Source of the DNA: Burkholderiales bacterium
Lineage (GTDB): Bacteria; Pseudomonadota; Gammaproteobacteria; Burkholderiales; Eutrophovitaceae
DNA length: 64,000 bases
Direction: 5' to 3'
Assembly: GCA_035560005.1 (NCBI GenBank)
Contig: DATMAN010000093.1
Location: 59,787-123,786 of the forward strand
This document shows positions 45,700 through 55,634 of the stretch, piece by piece. Both the position numbers and the translations under genes were made by a program. Under the pieces are notes generated by a model. The model did not search any database. It had not been told where the DNA came from and worked only from the letters and a program-made list of their open reading frames with translations. Every line of letters starts with the position of its first letter. Within the stretch, counting starts at the first letter, position 1.

Positions 45700-48177
45700 T
45701 CAAGCCGCGTCGCTGCTTGCCGGCTGGCTTTCGCGACGGGTTTCTACTTGGATCAGCGGCTCCTCGGTCACGACTGGTTCAGATGGTTGCGGCCGAGACC
45801 GCCGTGGCGCACGCGGTACCTGCACATCGCCGTTCTGAGGCTCCGGTCTTACCGCATCCGGCCGCGTTTCCACCATCACCATGTCGGGTGGCAACTCGAT
45901 TGGCTCCATCTTCCAGGCTGACGACGCGCGCGGCTGAGCGTTCGCCAAGGACTGCTCTGCTGGCGCGACGGGGGGCGCGACGGACTCCGCGGCCAGGGCA
46001 ATCGGGGGTGTCCGAGCTTCGCTTGCCTGAGCCAAGGTCGTCGGCTCGGGCTGTGGTGCCCGAATCTGCTCGGGCAGCGCTGCGCGAGCCGGTGCTGCCT
46101 CGGGCGCTGCGGTGGCTTCACGGCGCTGAGCCGGCGCCTGAGATCCCGGTGCGTTCATGCCCTCCCGCCGCTCGCCGCGTCCGCGCCGGCGCCGCCGCCG
46201 GGCGCGGCCTTCCTCATGGTCCAGGCGATCTCCGGGCAGACGCTGCTCGATCGCGGCTGGCGCCGGCTCCGGGCGCGCCGGCCGCTGCGGCTGGCGCGGC
46301 TCGGACCTGCGGGTTTCCTCTTGGAGACGCTGACGACCCTGCTCACGCGGCTCGCGGCGCGCTTCCGGCTCGCCCCGGCGCTCGCGCCACTGACCCTCGC
46401 GGCGCTCCCTGCGGTGCTGGTCGTGCCGCTCCCTGACCGGGGAGACTTCGCGCTGTGGCCGAGCCCGCTCCGTTTGCTTCGGCACCTGCCCGCGCGTGAG
46501 CCAGCCAAGGATTTTCTGCAGGATGGACGGAGTCTTTGCTTCCTCCTGCCGCACGACCGGCGCCGGCTGCGACGGGGTGATACCTTGTACGGCTGCCTGC
46601 GGACGCACGGGTTCCGGCTTTTGCGCGGCGAGCGGGGTTTGCACCTGCTCCGCCGGCACGTTCATCAGCTTGTAGCTCGGCAGAACGATGTCGTTCTGGT
46701 TCAACTCGTCATGACGCAGCCGCGTCACGAGGTAGTTCGGCGTCTCGAGGTGGCTGTTGGGAATCAACAGCACGTTGACCTTGAGCCGGCTCTCCATGAG
46801 ATGAAATTCGTTGCGCTTCTCGTTGAGCAGATAAGTAGCGACGTCGATCGGTACCTGCGCGTGTACGGCCGCGGTGTTCTCCTTCATGGCCTCTTCCTGC
46901 ACGATGCGCAGAATGTGCAGCGCGGTGGATTCGATCGAGCGGATATGTCCGGTTCCACTGCAGCGCGGACACGGGATATGGCTGCTCTCGCCCAGCGAGG
47001 TCTGCAGCCGCTGGCGCGACAGCTCGAGCAGCCCGAAGCGCGAGATCTTTCCGGTCTGCACGCGCGCGCGATCGTACTTCAGCGCTTCGCGCAATCGGTT
47101 CTCGACGTCGCGCTGGCTCTTTCCGCTCTCCATGTCGATAAAGTCGATCACTACCAGCCCGCCGATGTCGCGCAGGCGCAACTGGCGCGCGATCTCGTCC
47201 GAGGCCTCCAGGTTCGTGCGTAACGCCGTTTCCTCAATATCGGCGCCCTTGGTTGCCCGCGCGGAATTGACATCGATCGCCACCAGCGCTTCGGTGTGGT
47301 CGATGACGATTGCTCCGCCGGAAGGCAGGGGAACCTGCCGCGAATAGGCGGTTTCGATCTGGTGTTCGATCTGGAAGCGCGAGAACAGCGGCACATCGTC
47401 CTTGTAGAGCTTGACCCGGTTGACGTTCTGCGGCATCACGTGGCTCATGAACTGCCGCGCCTGCTCGTAGATCGACTCGGTGTCGATCAGGATCTCACCG
47501 ATGTCCTGGTGGAAGTAGTCGCGGATCGCGCGGATGACCAGGCTTCCTTCCTGATAGATCAGGAACGCCCCGCTTTGCTGCTTGGCCGCCGTCTCGATAG
47601 CGCGCCAGAGTTGCAGCAGATAGTTCAGGTCCCAGCTCAGCTCATCGACCGTGCGGCCGATTCCGGCGGTGCGCGCGATGACGCTCATTCCAGACGGGAC
47701 AGGCAGCTGGGCGATGATCTCGCGCAGCTCGTTGCGCTCCTCGCCCTCCACGCGGCGTGAAACTCCGCCACCGCGCGGATTGTTGGGCATCAACACAAGG
47801 TAACGGCCAGCGAGGCTGATGAAGGTCGTCAGCGCGGCGCCCTTACTGCCGCGTTCGTCCTTGTCGATCTGGACGATCAGCTCCTGGCCTTCCTTCAGCG
47901 CATCTTGAATGCGCAGGCGGGCGGGGTCGGCTTCCGGGTTCTGGAAATAGGCGCGGCTGACTTCCTTGAAGGGCAGGAACCCGTGGCGCTCGGCGCCGTA
48001 GTCGACGAAGGCTGCCTCGAGGCCGGGCTCGATCCGGGTAACGATGCCTTTGTAGATGTTGCTCTTGCGTTGCTCTTTTCCTGCTGTTTCGATATCCAGG
48101 TCGAGGAGCTTCTGTCCGTCGACGATGGCGACGCGCAACTCTTCGGCGTGCGTCGCGTTGAACAACATGCGTTTCAT
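45700..48177 (-). CDS. rne: Ribonuclease E
   Basis: Endoribonuclease of 825 residues that starts decay of most mRNAs and matures 5S and tRNA precursors. The catalytic half shows an S1 domain ([27 protein letters not shown] near 45-75), the DNase I-like site with the metal-binding Asp residues ([25 protein letters not shown]), and the zinc link CPRCSGTG (Cys403 and Cys406). The C-terminal half (about 510-825) is Arg/Pro/Glu-rich, low in order, and would scaffold the degradosome. It is shorter than the 1061 residues of Escherichia coli. Its leader is at least 350 bases if the promoter is close to rluC. Confidence 0.96.
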   Translation of the reverse strand: MKRMLFNATHAEELRVAIVDGQKLLDLDIETAGKEQRKSNIYKGIVTRIEPGLEAAFVDYGAERHGFLPFKEVSRAYFQNPEADPARLRIQDALKEGQELIVQIDKDERGSKGAALTTFISLAGRYLVLMPNNPRGGGVSRRVEGEERNELREIIAQLPVPSGMSVIARTAGIGRTVDELSWDLNYLLQLWRAIETAAKQQSGAFLIYQEGSLVIRAIRDYFHQDIGEILIDTESIYEQARQFMSHVMPQNVNRVKLYKDDVPLFSRFQIEHQIETAYSRQVPLPSGGAIVIDHTEALVAIDVNSARATKGADIEETALRTNLEASDEIARQLRLRDIGGLVVIDFIDMESGKSQRDVENRLREALKYDRARVQTGKISRFGLLELSRQRLQTSLGESSHIPCPRCSGTGHIRSIESTALHILRIVQEEAMKENTAAVHAQVPIDVATYLLNEKRNEFHLMESRLKVNVLLIPNSHLETPNYLVTRLRHDELNQNDIVLPSYKLMNVPAEQVQTPLAAQKPEPVRPQAAVQGITPSQPAPVVRQEEAKTPSILQKILGWLTRGQVPKQTERARPQREVSPVRERHDQHRRERREGQWRERRGEPEARREPREQGRQRLQEETRRSEPRQPQRPARPEPAPAAIEQRLPGDRLDHEEGRARRRRRRGRGERREGMNAPGSQAPAQRREATAAPEAAPARAALPEQIRAPQPEPTTLAQASEARTPPIALAAESVAPPVAPAEQSLANAQPRASSAWKMEPIELPPDMVMVETRPDAVRPEPQNGDVQVPRAPRRSRPQPSEPVVTEEPLIQVETRRESQPASSDAA

Positions 48178-48529
48178 TTTGTTCTCCCGCGCTCGTCGCT
48201 ACCGGGAGTACAAACCTGTACACACCCGCACCTGTGGCGGGCAGTTGGCGATCCGTCGTCTAATGCTTCATGCAGAGGGGTAAACGTTTGTCGGTAGCCG
48301 GCGGTTTGTAGGGCACGCCCCGCAAAAGCAGCGGCGGGGCGAACAGAATCTGCGGTGTCTGGGAGCGCGTAAGTCAATTACCATCGCTACTTGTGCGGGT
48401 GAGCGAAGTTAACCCGTGCAACCGGCAATCGGGTCTACAGGCTTCCATGGGCGCCGTGGTCCGGCGCAGCACCAAGGTCTTCCCGACGGTTCGTCAAGCG
48501 ACTGCTCGGTTCACAAGAGTATAAGCAAA
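48178..48529. promoter_or_regulatory. Divergent rne/rluC intergenic region with structured leader
   Basis: 352 bases without a gene. On the rne side it contains several stem-loops: GTACA/TGTAC close to the rne start, CCCGC/GCGGG, and a perfect 8-bp stem CGCCCCGC (48316-48323) / GCGGGGCG (48334-48341). In enterobacteria a structured rne leader mediates autoregulation by RNase E; a similar role is only inferred here. No firm promoter consensus could be picked. Confidence 0.4.
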
Positions 48530-49501
48530 ATGAATGGCTTAAGTAAAGGTTCGGTGACTTGGACGGAAGTCGACGAGTCTTCCGACCAGCAGCGGATCGA
48601 TAACTTCCTGCTGCGCACGCTCAAGGGCGTGCCCAAGAGCCACGTATACCGGATCCTGCGCAGTGGAGAAGTTCGGGTCAACAGCCACCGGGTCGATGCG
48701 GCCTATCGCTTGCAAGTCGGCGACCGGATTCGCATCCCGCCGGTACGAAAGGGTGAGCCGGGCAAGACCGTGGCCGTTTCCCGATCGCTCCCACCCTTGG
48801 CCGCACGGGCTCTGCTGGAGGATGACTGGCTGCTCGCGATCGACAAGCCGGCCGGGGTCGCCGCGCACGGTGGCAGCGGCGTGTCCCTGGGGGTCATCGA
48901 GCGGCTGCGACTGGAGCGGCCGCAACTGCGCTTTCTCGAACTGGTGCACCGCCTGGACCGGGACACATCCGGAGTGCTGCTGCTCGCGAAGAAGCGCAGC
49001 GCGCTCACGGCGCTACATGCACAGCTTCGTCAGGGCGGGGTGGAGAAGCGCTATCTGGTGCTCGTGGTGGGGAGATGGAATGAGCGCAGCCGCAGCGTGG
49101 CACTGCCGCTGAAAAAATACCTAACCCGTAGTGGCGAACGCCGGGTCGTCGTCGACCAGTCCGGCATGGCCGCTCACACGGTTTTCCGTCTGCTCAGCCA
49201 ATGGCGTGGCTTCAGTCTGCTCGAGGCGCAGCTCAAAACCGGGCGTATGCACCAGATTCGGGTTCATCTCTCCCACCTCGGCTTCCCCATCGTGGGCGAC
49301 GACAAGTACGGCGACTTCACCGTGAACAGGGAGCTGTCGCATACGGGGGTGAAGCGCATGTTTCTGCACGCCGCGCGCATCGTGTTTCGGCATCCAGACA
49401 GCGGGCAGCGGGTCCGGATCGACTCGCCATTGCCCGCCGACCTGCAGGCTTTCATCGACCATCTGGAGGCAAAGGGCGTTGCGGCGCCCGACAATGGCTA
49501 G
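48530..49501 (+). CDS. rluC: 23S rRNA pseudouridine synthase RluC family
   Basis: RluA-family enzyme of 323 residues, expected to modify 23S rRNA. An S4 domain (RIDNFLLRTLKGVPKSHVYRILR near 20-45) precedes the catalytic motif HRLDRDTSGVLLLAK (Asp near 145); KTGRMHQIRVH follows near 240. ATG at 48530 was chosen; a GTG at 48416 would add 38 unconserved residues. It is divergent from rne as in other proteobacteria. The last 8 bases overlap the following HAD gene. Confidence 0.93.
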   Translation: MNGLSKGSVTWTEVDESSDQQRIDNFLLRTLKGVPKSHVYRILRSGEVRVNSHRVDAAYRLQVGDRIRIPPVRKGEPGKTVAVSRSLPPLAARALLEDDWLLAIDKPAGVAAHGGSGVSLGVIERLRLERPQLRFLELVHRLDRDTSGVLLLAKKRSALTALHAQLRQGGVEKRYLVLVVGRWNERSRSVALPLKKYLTRSGERRVVVDQSGMAAHTVFRLLSQWRGFSLLEAQLKTGRMHQIRVHLSHLGFPIVGDDKYGDFTVNRELSHTGVKRMFLHAARIVFRHPDSGQRVRIDSPLPADLQAFIDHLEAKGVAAPDNG

Positions 49502-50150
49502 GAGATTTGACCTGCTCGTGTTCGACTGGGACGGGACCCTGGTCGACTCGGCCGCGCATATCGTCTCCTCACTTCAGTCGGCTTGCCGCGATCTGGACTT
49601 GCCGATTCCTTCCGAGCGCGCCTGCCGGCACGTGATCGGGCTGGGGCTGCAGGATGCCGTGCGTTATGTCCTTCCTGGGCTGCCGCAGCGGCGCTTGGCC
49701 GAAGTTGCGCAGCGCTATGCCCTGCATTACCAGTCGGGTGAGGACGGCCTCAGGCCCTTTCCCATGGTCGAGGAGGGCTTGCTGCGCCTGCAAAAAGCCG
49801 GTCATCTGCTGGCAATCGCGACCGGCAAAAGCCGCCGCGGCCTCGACCGTATCCTGGCCACGCTCGGAATGCGGGGACACTTTGTCGCCACGCGATGCGC
49901 GGACGAGGGTTTGCCCAAGCCCCACCCGGACATGCTGCAACAGCTCATGCAAGCGCTGAGCGTGCCGGTCGCGCGCACCTTGATGATCGGGGACACGACT
50001 CACGATCTGCTGATGGCCTTGAACGCCGGCGCGAGTGCCGTCGCAGTGACCTATGGAGCGCATCCGCCGCAGGAGCTTGCACGCCTGTCGCCGCTTGCTT
50101 GTGTGGCCAGTTTTGCGCAGTTGCTGGAATGGCTGGAAAACAACGCCTGA
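49494..50150 (+). CDS. HAD-superfamily hydrolase (phosphoglycolate-phosphatase-like)
   Basis: HAD-IA phosphatase of 218 residues. All four HAD motifs are present: VFDWDGTLVDS (nucleophile Asp), IATGKS, GLPKPHPD (Lys) and MIGDTTHDLLMALNAG. The cap region resembles Gph. ATG at 49494 lies within the rluC end, and its own end overlaps the Rieske gene by 22 bases, so the four genes rluC-HAD-Rieske-sppA form one tight unit. Substrate unknown; phosphoglycolate is possible. Confidence 0.87.
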   Translation: MARRFDLLVFDWDGTLVDSAAHIVSSLQSACRDLDLPIPSERACRHVIGLGLQDAVRYVLPGLPQRRLAEVAQRYALHYQSGEDGLRPFPMVEEGLLRLQKAGHLLAIATGKSRRGLDRILATLGMRGHFVATRCADEGLPKPHPDMLQQLMQALSVPVARTLMIGDTTHDLLMALNAGASAVAVTYGAHPPQELARLSPLACVASFAQLLEWLENNA

Positions 50151-50500
50151 TCTGCCGCTCCGACCAGCTGAGGGAACGCGGCAAAGGCTGGCGCTTCACC
50201 GTGGAGCTTCTCGATGGAGAGCCTGCGGCCGCGTTCGCGGTGCGTTATCGGGGCAGGGTCTACGCCTACCTCAACCGTTGTGCGCACGTGGGAGTGGAAT
50301 TGGACTGGACCGAAGGTGAATTTTTCGATTTCTCCGGCCTATACTTGGTTTGCGCTACGCACGGCGCGGCGTATCACCCGGACTCGGGGCGGTGTGCGGG
50401 TGGCCCGTGCCGCGGTGGCAGACTGACCCCGTTGCCGTTGGTCGAGCGCGACGGATGCGTATTCTTGGCCGAAGAAGAGGAAACCGATGACACAACCTAG
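50129..50500 (+). CDS. Small Rieske [2Fe-2S] protein
   Basis: Soluble protein of 123 residues with the full Rieske motif: CAHVG (Cys-x-His) near 52 and CATHG (Cys-x2-His) near 74. No membrane anchor or signal. The ATG at 50129 lies within the HAD gene, and its last 14 bases overlap sppA, so translation is coupled on both sides. Such stand-alone Rieske proteins may serve as ferredoxins; no partner oxygenase or reductase is visible here. Function unassigned. Confidence 0.85.
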   Translation: MAGKQRLICRSDQLRERGKGWRFTVELLDGEPAAAFAVRYRGRVYAYLNRCAHVGVELDWTEGEFFDFSGLYLVCATHGAAYHPDSGRCAGGPCRGGRLTPLPLVERDGCVFLAEEEETDDTT

Positions 50501-51425
50501 TGAGCACTGGGAACGGAGCGTGCTCGAGAGGCTGGCGTCCAGCGCGCTGGAAGAGCAGCGCCGCGCGCGGCGCTGGGGGATCTTTTTCAAGTTCCTGACC
50601 TTCGCCTATTTGTTCATTCTGCTATTCGTGGCGCTCGGCTGGATCGGGGGCGAAATCAAGCCATCCGGTCCCTATACGGCCCTCGTCGACCTCACCGGCG
50701 TGATTGCCTCTGATTCACCTGCCAACGCAGAGGATGTCGTTGCCGGCCTGCGCGATGCATTCGAGTCGGGCAACGCGAAGGGCGTCATCCTGCGGATCAA
50801 CAGTCCCGGAGGCAGTCCGGTACAGGCTGCGAGCATCAACAGCGAGATCCGGCGGCTGCGCAGCCTGCATCCGCAAGTGCCTGTGTATGCGGTGGTAGAG
50901 GACATCTGCGCCTCCGGTGGCTACTACGTCGCCGTGGCCGCCGACAAGATCTACGTCGACAAGGCCAGCATGGTCGGTTCCATCGGGGTATTGATGGATG
51001 GTTTCGGGTTTACCGAAGCCATGAAAAAGCTCGGCATCGAGCGCCGTCTGCTCACGGCCGGAGAGAACAAGGGTTTCCTCGATCCGTTCTCGCCGCTTGA
51101 CCCCAGGCACAGAGACTACGCGCGGCAAATGCTGGCAGAGATCCACCAGCAGTTCATCGGGGCCGTCAAGGCCGGCCGGGGCAACCGACTCAAAGAGCAG
51201 CCGGAGCTGTTCTCCGGACTGATGTGGACCGGAGAGAGGAGTGTGGAGCTCGGTCTGGCCGACGGCATCGGCAGCGTCGAGTTCGTGGCGCGCGAAGTCC
51301 TCAAAGCCGAAGAGATCGTGAACTTCACGCGCCGCGAGAACCTGGCTGAACGCCTAGCCCGCCGTTTCGGGACGGCGCTTGGCGAGTCGCTGCTGCGTGC
51401 TGCCTCGCCCGACACGGTTCGCTGA
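50487..51425 (+). CDS. sppA: S49-family peptidase (signal peptide peptidase SppA type)
   Basis: Membrane-anchored protease of 312 residues that degrades cleaved signal peptides in the envelope. One N-terminal membrane segment (FFKFLTFAYLFILLFVALGWI) precedes a single S49 domain with INSPGGSPVQA, the nucleophile Ser in CASGGYYVA and the Lys in the VDKASMVGSIG context. It is the short, single-domain form rather than the 618-residue Escherichia coli form. Its last 72 bases overlap the 3' end of the convergent methyltransferase gene. Confidence 0.9.
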   Translation: MTQPSEHWERSVLERLASSALEEQRRARRWGIFFKFLTFAYLFILLFVALGWIGGEIKPSGPYTALVDLTGVIASDSPANAEDVVAGLRDAFESGNAKGVILRINSPGGSPVQAASINSEIRRLRSLHPQVPVYAVVEDICASGGYYVAVAADKIYVDKASMVGSIGVLMDGFGFTEAMKKLGIERRLLTAGENKGFLDPFSPLDPRHRDYARQMLAEIHQQFIGAVKAGRGNRLKEQPELFSGLMWTGERSVELGLADGIGSVEFVAREVLKAEEIVNFTRRENLAERLARRFGTALGESLLRAASPDTVR

Positions 51426-52154
51426 TTGCCCCGCGGCAAGCAGCAAGAAGGTGGTCGGTCTGTGGTCGAGCGTTAGAGGTTGCGACGCACGCCACTGGGC
51501 AATGCTGCGCATGACAATCTGCTCGCTCTGCCGAGTAAGGTCGGCGGCAATGCACAGCAAGGTCGTCTCGGCACAGGTTCCCAGCAGCGCCGCCAACAGC
51601 GCGTCATTGCGATACGGGGTCTCGATGAAAATCTGGGTTTGACTCAGTCGCCGCGAGCGCTCCTCGGCCTGCCTGATCGCAATCTCGCGCTGCGCCGACC
51701 TGCGCGGCAGGTAGCCGCAGAAAGCAAAGCGCTGGCCGTCCAGTCCCGAGGCCATCAGTGCCAGCAGGATAGCCGAGGGACCGATCAAGGGCAGCACCCG
51801 CACGCCGTTGGCATGCGCGCGCCGCACCAGTTGGGCACCGGGATCGGCGATCGCGGGACAGCCCGCTTCCGACAGCAGCCCGACGTCTTCGCCGGCGAGC
51901 AAGGGAACCAGCAACCCGTCCAAGCGGTGCGCCGGGGTGTGCTCGTTGAGTTCCTGGATATCCAGCGACTGCAACGGGCGAGTCAGGCCCAGGCCGCCCA
52001 GAACGCGCCGCGCACTTCTCGCGTTTTCCACGACGAAGTGCGCGAGCTGGCGCACTTCCGCGGGCAGGCAGCCCAGATACCCGATACTGGCGGCGGTCGA
52101 GCCGAGTGGCGAGGGGATGAGGTAGAGCCGACCGGGGTTGTGCTTCTTGATCAT
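51354..52154 (-). CDS. SAM-dependent methyltransferase, tetrapyrrole-methylase (RsmI-like) family
   Basis: Protein of 266 residues with the fold that includes RsmI: LYLIPSPLG at the N-terminus, GEDVGLLSEAGCPAIADPG near 90-108, PLIGPSAILLALMASGLDG near 120 and FIETPYRND near 175. It differs from true RsmI (VATPIGNL N-terminus), and is one of the short paralogues found in betaproteobacteria next to maf; the RNA target is unknown, so no symbol is given. The C-terminal ~24 codons overlap sppA on the other strand. It follows maf in the same direction after 23 bases. Confidence 0.82.
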   Translation of the reverse strand: MIKKHNPGRLYLIPSPLGSTAASIGYLGCLPAEVRQLAHFVVENARSARRVLGGLGLTRPLQSLDIQELNEHTPAHRLDGLLVPLLAGEDVGLLSEAGCPAIADPGAQLVRRAHANGVRVLPLIGPSAILLALMASGLDGQRFAFCGYLPRRSAQREIAIRQAEERSRRLSQTQIFIETPYRNDALLAALLGTCAETTLLCIAADLTRQSEQIVMRSIAQWRASQPLTLDHRPTTFLLLAAGQSANRVGRGSTQQRLAKRRPETAG

Positions 52155-52177
52155 TGGTCGTCATCGAGCATCGATCA

Positions 52178-52771
52178 TCAGGGGAGGGCGAAGCCTTCGT
52201 TGCGCAACATCGTGCATAGTGCGATGAGCGGCAGGCCGATCAGCGCCGCAGGGTCCTTGCTTTCGATCCACTCCATGAGCGCGATGCCGAGTCCTTCGGA
52301 CTTGGCGCTGCCGGCGCAGTCGTAGGCCGGCTCCTTCTGCAGGTAGCGCTCGATTTCTTCTTCGCTGAGGAGCCGGAACCGCACCTTGGTCGGCACGACC
52401 TCGGTCTGCGCCCGGTTGGTCGCCGAGTTCAGCAAGGTCACCGCGGTGTGAAACACCGCTTCGCGGCCGCTCAGCAGCCGCAACTGTTCGACCGCGCGTG
52501 CGTGTCCTTGCGGCTTGTCGAGCCTGATGCCCTGGCACTCGGCCACTTGGTCAGAGCCGATGATGAGCCGCTCCGGAAGGCGCCGGGCAACGGCGCGCGC
52601 TTTGGCGTAGGCAAGGCGCAGCGCGGTCGCCGGCGCTGGTTCACCGGCAAGCGCTGTTTCGTCGATGTCGGGGGCTACGGCAACAAAAGGCAGCTTGAGC
52701 CTTTCCAGCAGCGTGCGCCGATAGAGCGAGGCCGAGGCCAGGACCAGGCGTGAATCGAGTTGTTGCTCCAA
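52178..52771 (-). CDS. maf: Maf-family nucleotide pyrophosphatase (m7GTP type)
   Basis: House-cleaning pyrophosphatase of 197 residues. Family motifs SRLVLASASLYRRTLLERL, DETALAGEP and IIGSDQVAECQG are seen; the YceF-like sequence suggests 7-methyl-GTP as substrate rather than dTTP/UTP. A TTG at 52771 is the only start that fits, as the conserved SRLVLAS text begins 6 residues later. It is divergent from yceD, with only 47 bases between the starts. Confidence 0.9.
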   Translation of the reverse strand: MEQQLDSRLVLASASLYRRTLLERLKLPFVAVAPDIDETALAGEPAPATALRLAYAKARAVARRLPERLIIGSDQVAECQGIRLDKPQGHARAVEQLRLLSGREAVFHTAVTLLNSATNRAQTEVVPTKVRFRLLSEEEIERYLQKEPAYDCAGSAKSEGLGIALMEWIESKDPAALIGLPLIALCTMLRNEGFALP

Positions 52772-52780
52772 GATTTTGTT

Positions 52781-52809
52781 TTGACAGGGTTGTTCAAAGC
52801 CAATATTAT
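52781..52809 (+). promoter_or_regulatory. Near-consensus sigma-70 promoter of the yceD-rpmF-plsX-fab operon
   Basis: TTGACA (52781-52786), 17-base spacer, TATTAT (52804-52809). The expected transcription start at about 52816 is only some three bases before the yceD ATG (52819), so that transcript would be nearly leaderless. The -35 box lies 10 bases from the maf start on the other strand. Confidence 0.75.
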
Positions 52810-52818
52810 GCGCGCCTT

Positions 52819-53325
52819 ATGTCCGGACGGCCGCTGATCGACAGCGCCGAGTTTGCTCGGCAGCGTTCGATATTGACAGGCGAAGCGCTGGTTTCGGAAC
52901 TGGTTCGCCTGCATGATGCGCTTGCGGATCAGACAGGCAGCATCCTGTTCAAGCTGTCGGGTCACATCGGAGCACAGGGTCGGCCGCGTCTGCTTCTGAA
53001 AATGTCGGGACGCCTGATGCTGACCTGCCAAAGGTGCCTGCAACCCTTGGAGCACAAGGTCGCCTGCGAGCGAGAGTTCGTGCTGATCTTGCCCGGCGAG
53101 CCGGAAATGGACGTCGCGGAGGAAGGCGACACGATTGATTGCGTGCCGGCCGATCCGCAACTCGATGTGGTCGGTCTGGTCGAGGAAGAACTGGTCCTGT
53201 CGCTGCCCATGTCGGCGATGCACATAGCCGAAAGCTGCCGGCCGGCTTGGCAGGTGGCCCAAGCAACCGTGAAGGCTTCGCCGTTCAGCAAGCTGGCCGC
53301 GCTGAAACGAAGCACGCAGAGTTAA
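52819..53325 (+). CDS. yceD: YceD/DUF177 protein (large ribosomal RNA accumulation protein)
   Basis: Protein of 168 residues of the DUF177 family, which in plants and bacteria is linked to 23S rRNA accumulation. [13 protein letters not shown] motif with two cysteines is near 70-81. The ATG at 52819 lies right behind a consensus promoter, so starts further upstream (TTG 52750) can be excluded. There is no ribosome site in front. rpmF follows after 13 bases, the universal neighbour of this family. Confidence 0.93.
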   Translation: MSGRPLIDSAEFARQRSILTGEALVSELVRLHDALADQTGSILFKLSGHIGAQGRPRLLLKMSGRLMLTCQRCLQPLEHKVACEREFVLILPGEPEMDVAEEGDTIDCVPADPQLDVVGLVEEELVLSLPMSAMHIAESCRPAWQVAQATVKASPFSKLAALKRSTQS

Positions 53326-53338
53326 AGGAGCCCGAGTT

Positions 53339-53521
53339 ATGGCCGTTCAGCAGAACAAGAAATCGCCGTCACGCCGCAACATGCGGCGGGCGCACGATTT
53401 CCTTACAACCCCCCCTCTTGCCGTCGAGCCCACTACCGGCGAAGTGCATCTGCGGCATCACATCAGCCCCAGCGGCTACTACCGCGGCAAGAAGGTCGTT
53501 AAGTCGCGAGACGAAGAGTAG
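53339..53521 (+). CDS. rpmF: 50S ribosomal protein L32
   Basis: Ribosomal protein bL32 of 60 residues: [20 protein letters not shown] start and [16 protein letters not shown] core. No zinc cysteines, so this is the C-minus, zinc-independent form usual in proteobacteria. A strong AAAGGAG site precedes the ATG. It lies between yceD and plsX. Confidence 0.97.
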   Translation: MAVQQNKKSPSRRNMRRAHDFLTTPPLAVEPTTGEVHLRHHISPSGYYRGKKVVKSRDEE

Positions 53522-53638
53522 TGAAGGCTGCGCCGGTATTGCGGCGCCCTTGGCCGGGCTTCCAGGCCCGGGAGCATAATCCTCGGAAGCCTTCAACCGG
53601 CGCCCGCCTCCCGGCGCGCGCCCAGCCCAGGGTCGGAC

Positions 53639-54655
53639 ATGGCAGTCACGATCGCGCTTGATTGCATGGGAGGAGACTTCGGTGCGTCGGTCACGGTTGA
53701 CGCGGCACTGCGTTTTCTGGATCGCGCCACCGATGCACGCATCGTACTCGTGGGCCTGCCACAGGCGATCGAGGCCGAGTTGCGGCGCCACCACGCTGCG
53801 GCGGGCGAGCGTCTCGGCATTCAGCCCGCCTCCGAGGTCGTGGCAATGGACGAACCTCCCGCGCAAGCCTTGCGCGCCAAACGCGACTCTTCGATGCGGG
53901 TGGCGGTGGATCTGGTCAAGGAGGGCGCCGCCGACGCCTGCGTGAGTGCCGGCAACACCGGTGCGCTGATGGCGATCTCGCGCTTCGTGCTCAAGATGCT
54001 GCCGGGGATCGAGCGTCCGGCGATCGCGTCCTTTCTGCCGACTTTGCGCGGCCGCACTTGTGTGCTGGACCTGGGCGCCAACGTGGATTGCACGGCGGAG
54101 CACCTGCTTCAGTTTGCGGTGATGGGGTCGTGCCTGGTCAGCGCCGTCGATAAAGTCGAGCGTCCCAGCGTCGGGCTGCTCAATGTCGGCGAAGAGGAAA
54201 TAAAGGGAAACGAGGTCGTGAAGCGGGCTGCGGAGCTGCTGCGCGAAAGCGGGCTCAATTTCTACGGCAACGTCGAAGGCACCGACATCTACAAGGGTAC
54301 GACCGACGTCATCGTCTGCGACGGCTTCGTCGGCAACGTGGCGCTGAAGACCTCCGAGGGCCTGGCCCAGATGCTCGCGCGTTACCTGCGCGATGAATTC
54401 AAGCGCAATGCGCTGACCAAGCTGAGTGGCCTGATCGCCCTGCCCGTGATCAACCGTTTTCGTCACCGGGTCGACCACCGCCGCTACAACGGGGCGAGTC
54501 TGCTCGGGCTAAAAGGCATCGTGGTGAAAAGTCATGGTTCCGCGGACAGCTACGCGTTCGGTTTCGCGATCGAGCGTGCCTACGAGGAGGCACGCCACAA
54601 CATGTTGACCAAGATCGGCGAGCGCATGGCCTCGGTTCAGCAGAAGGCGGCATGA
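53639..54655 (+). CDS. plsX: Phosphate acyltransferase PlsX
   Basis: Enzyme of 338 residues that makes acyl-phosphate from acyl-ACP for phospholipid synthesis. [11 protein letters not shown] at the N-terminus, [10 protein letters not shown] near 102 and [13 protein letters not shown] near 225 are typical. The stop overlaps the fabH start (ATGA), tying phospholipid to fatty acid synthesis. The 117 bases between rpmF and this gene contain no obvious feature. Confidence 0.96.
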   Translation: MAVTIALDCMGGDFGASVTVDAALRFLDRATDARIVLVGLPQAIEAELRRHHAAAGERLGIQPASEVVAMDEPPAQALRAKRDSSMRVAVDLVKEGAADACVSAGNTGALMAISRFVLKMLPGIERPAIASFLPTLRGRTCVLDLGANVDCTAEHLLQFAVMGSCLVSAVDKVERPSVGLLNVGEEEIKGNEVVKRAAELLRESGLNFYGNVEGTDIYKGTTDVIVCDGFVGNVALKTSEGLAQMLARYLRDEFKRNALTKLSGLIALPVINRFRHRVDHRRYNGASLLGLKGIVVKSHGSADSYAFGFAIERAYEEARHNMLTKIGERMASVQQKAA

Positions 54656-55611
54656 GCTACTCCAGGATCATCGGCACCGGGAGCTATCTGCCCGAAAGGG
54701 TGCTGACCAATCGCGACCTGGAGCGCATGGTCGAAACCACCGACCAGTGGATTGTCACGCGCACCGGGATCCGGGAACGGCACATCGCCGCTGATGGAGA
54801 GCTGGCCAGCGATCTGGCGCAAAAGGCGGCAGGCAACGCACTGCGCTCGGCCGACGTAACGGCGCGCGACATCGACCTCATCATCGTTGCCACGACCACG
54901 CCGGACATGGTCTTTCCAGGGACCGCCTGTATCCTGCAGAGCAAGCTGGGCATCGTGGGCTGCCCCGCCTTCGATGTTCAGGCGGTGTGCAGCGGCTTCA
55001 TCTATGCGCTGGCCACTGCCGACCTCTACATCAAGGCTGGCCAGGCCCGACGCGCACTGGTCGTCGGGTCGGAGGTCTACTCCCGCATTCTCGACTGGAG
55101 CGATCGCTCCACCTGCGTGTTGTTCGGCGACGGCGCGGGGGCGGTCGTGCTGGAGGCTTCCGGCGAGCCCGGCGTGCTGGCATCGAAACTGCACGCCGAC
55201 GGCAGCTACCGAGACAAACTCGCCGTTCCCGGGCATGTCTGCGGCGGCAAGGTGTGCGGCAGCCCGTTCGTGCACATGGACGGCGCCGCGGTATTCAAGT
55301 TCGCCGTGAAGGTTTTCGAGGAAGTCGCCTACGAAGTGCTGTCCGCGGCGGGCAAGAACATAGCAGACGTGGATTGGTTCATTCCGCATCAGGCCAATAT
55401 CCGCATCATGGAAGCCACCGCGCGAAAGCTCGGATTGCCTGCCGAGCGGCTGATCTCGACGGTGCAGCATCACGGTAACACTTCTGCTGCTTCGATTCCG
55501 CTCGCCTTGGATGAAGCGGTGCAAGCCGGCAAGATCCAGCGCGGACAGACCTTGCTGCTCGAAGGGGTGGGCGGCGGCTTCACCTGGGGCGCCGTGCTGT
55601 TGCGCTACTAG
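54652..55611 (+). CDS. fabH: 3-oxoacyl-ACP synthase III
   Basis: Condensing enzyme of 319 residues that starts fatty acid synthesis from acetyl-CoA and malonyl-ACP. The catalytic triad is seen: Cys113 in AVCSGF, His in PHQANIRI near 245 and Asn in HGNTSAAS near 275. Start overlaps plsX by four bases. Confidence 0.97.
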   Translation: MSYSRIIGTGSYLPERVLTNRDLERMVETTDQWIVTRTGIRERHIAADGELASDLAQKAAGNALRSADVTARDIDLIIVATTTPDMVFPGTACILQSKLGIVGCPAFDVQAVCSGFIYALATADLYIKAGQARRALVVGSEVYSRILDWSDRSTCVLFGDGAGAVVLEASGEPGVLASKLHADGSYRDKLAVPGHVCGGKVCGSPFVHMDGAAVFKFAVKVFEEVAYEVLSAAGKNIADVDWFIPHQANIRIMEATARKLGLPAERLISTVQHHGNTSAASIPLALDEAVQAGKIQRGQTLLLEGVGGGFTWGAVLLRY

Positions 55612-55634
55612 GTCTTGCGTCGAGAACATAGGCG

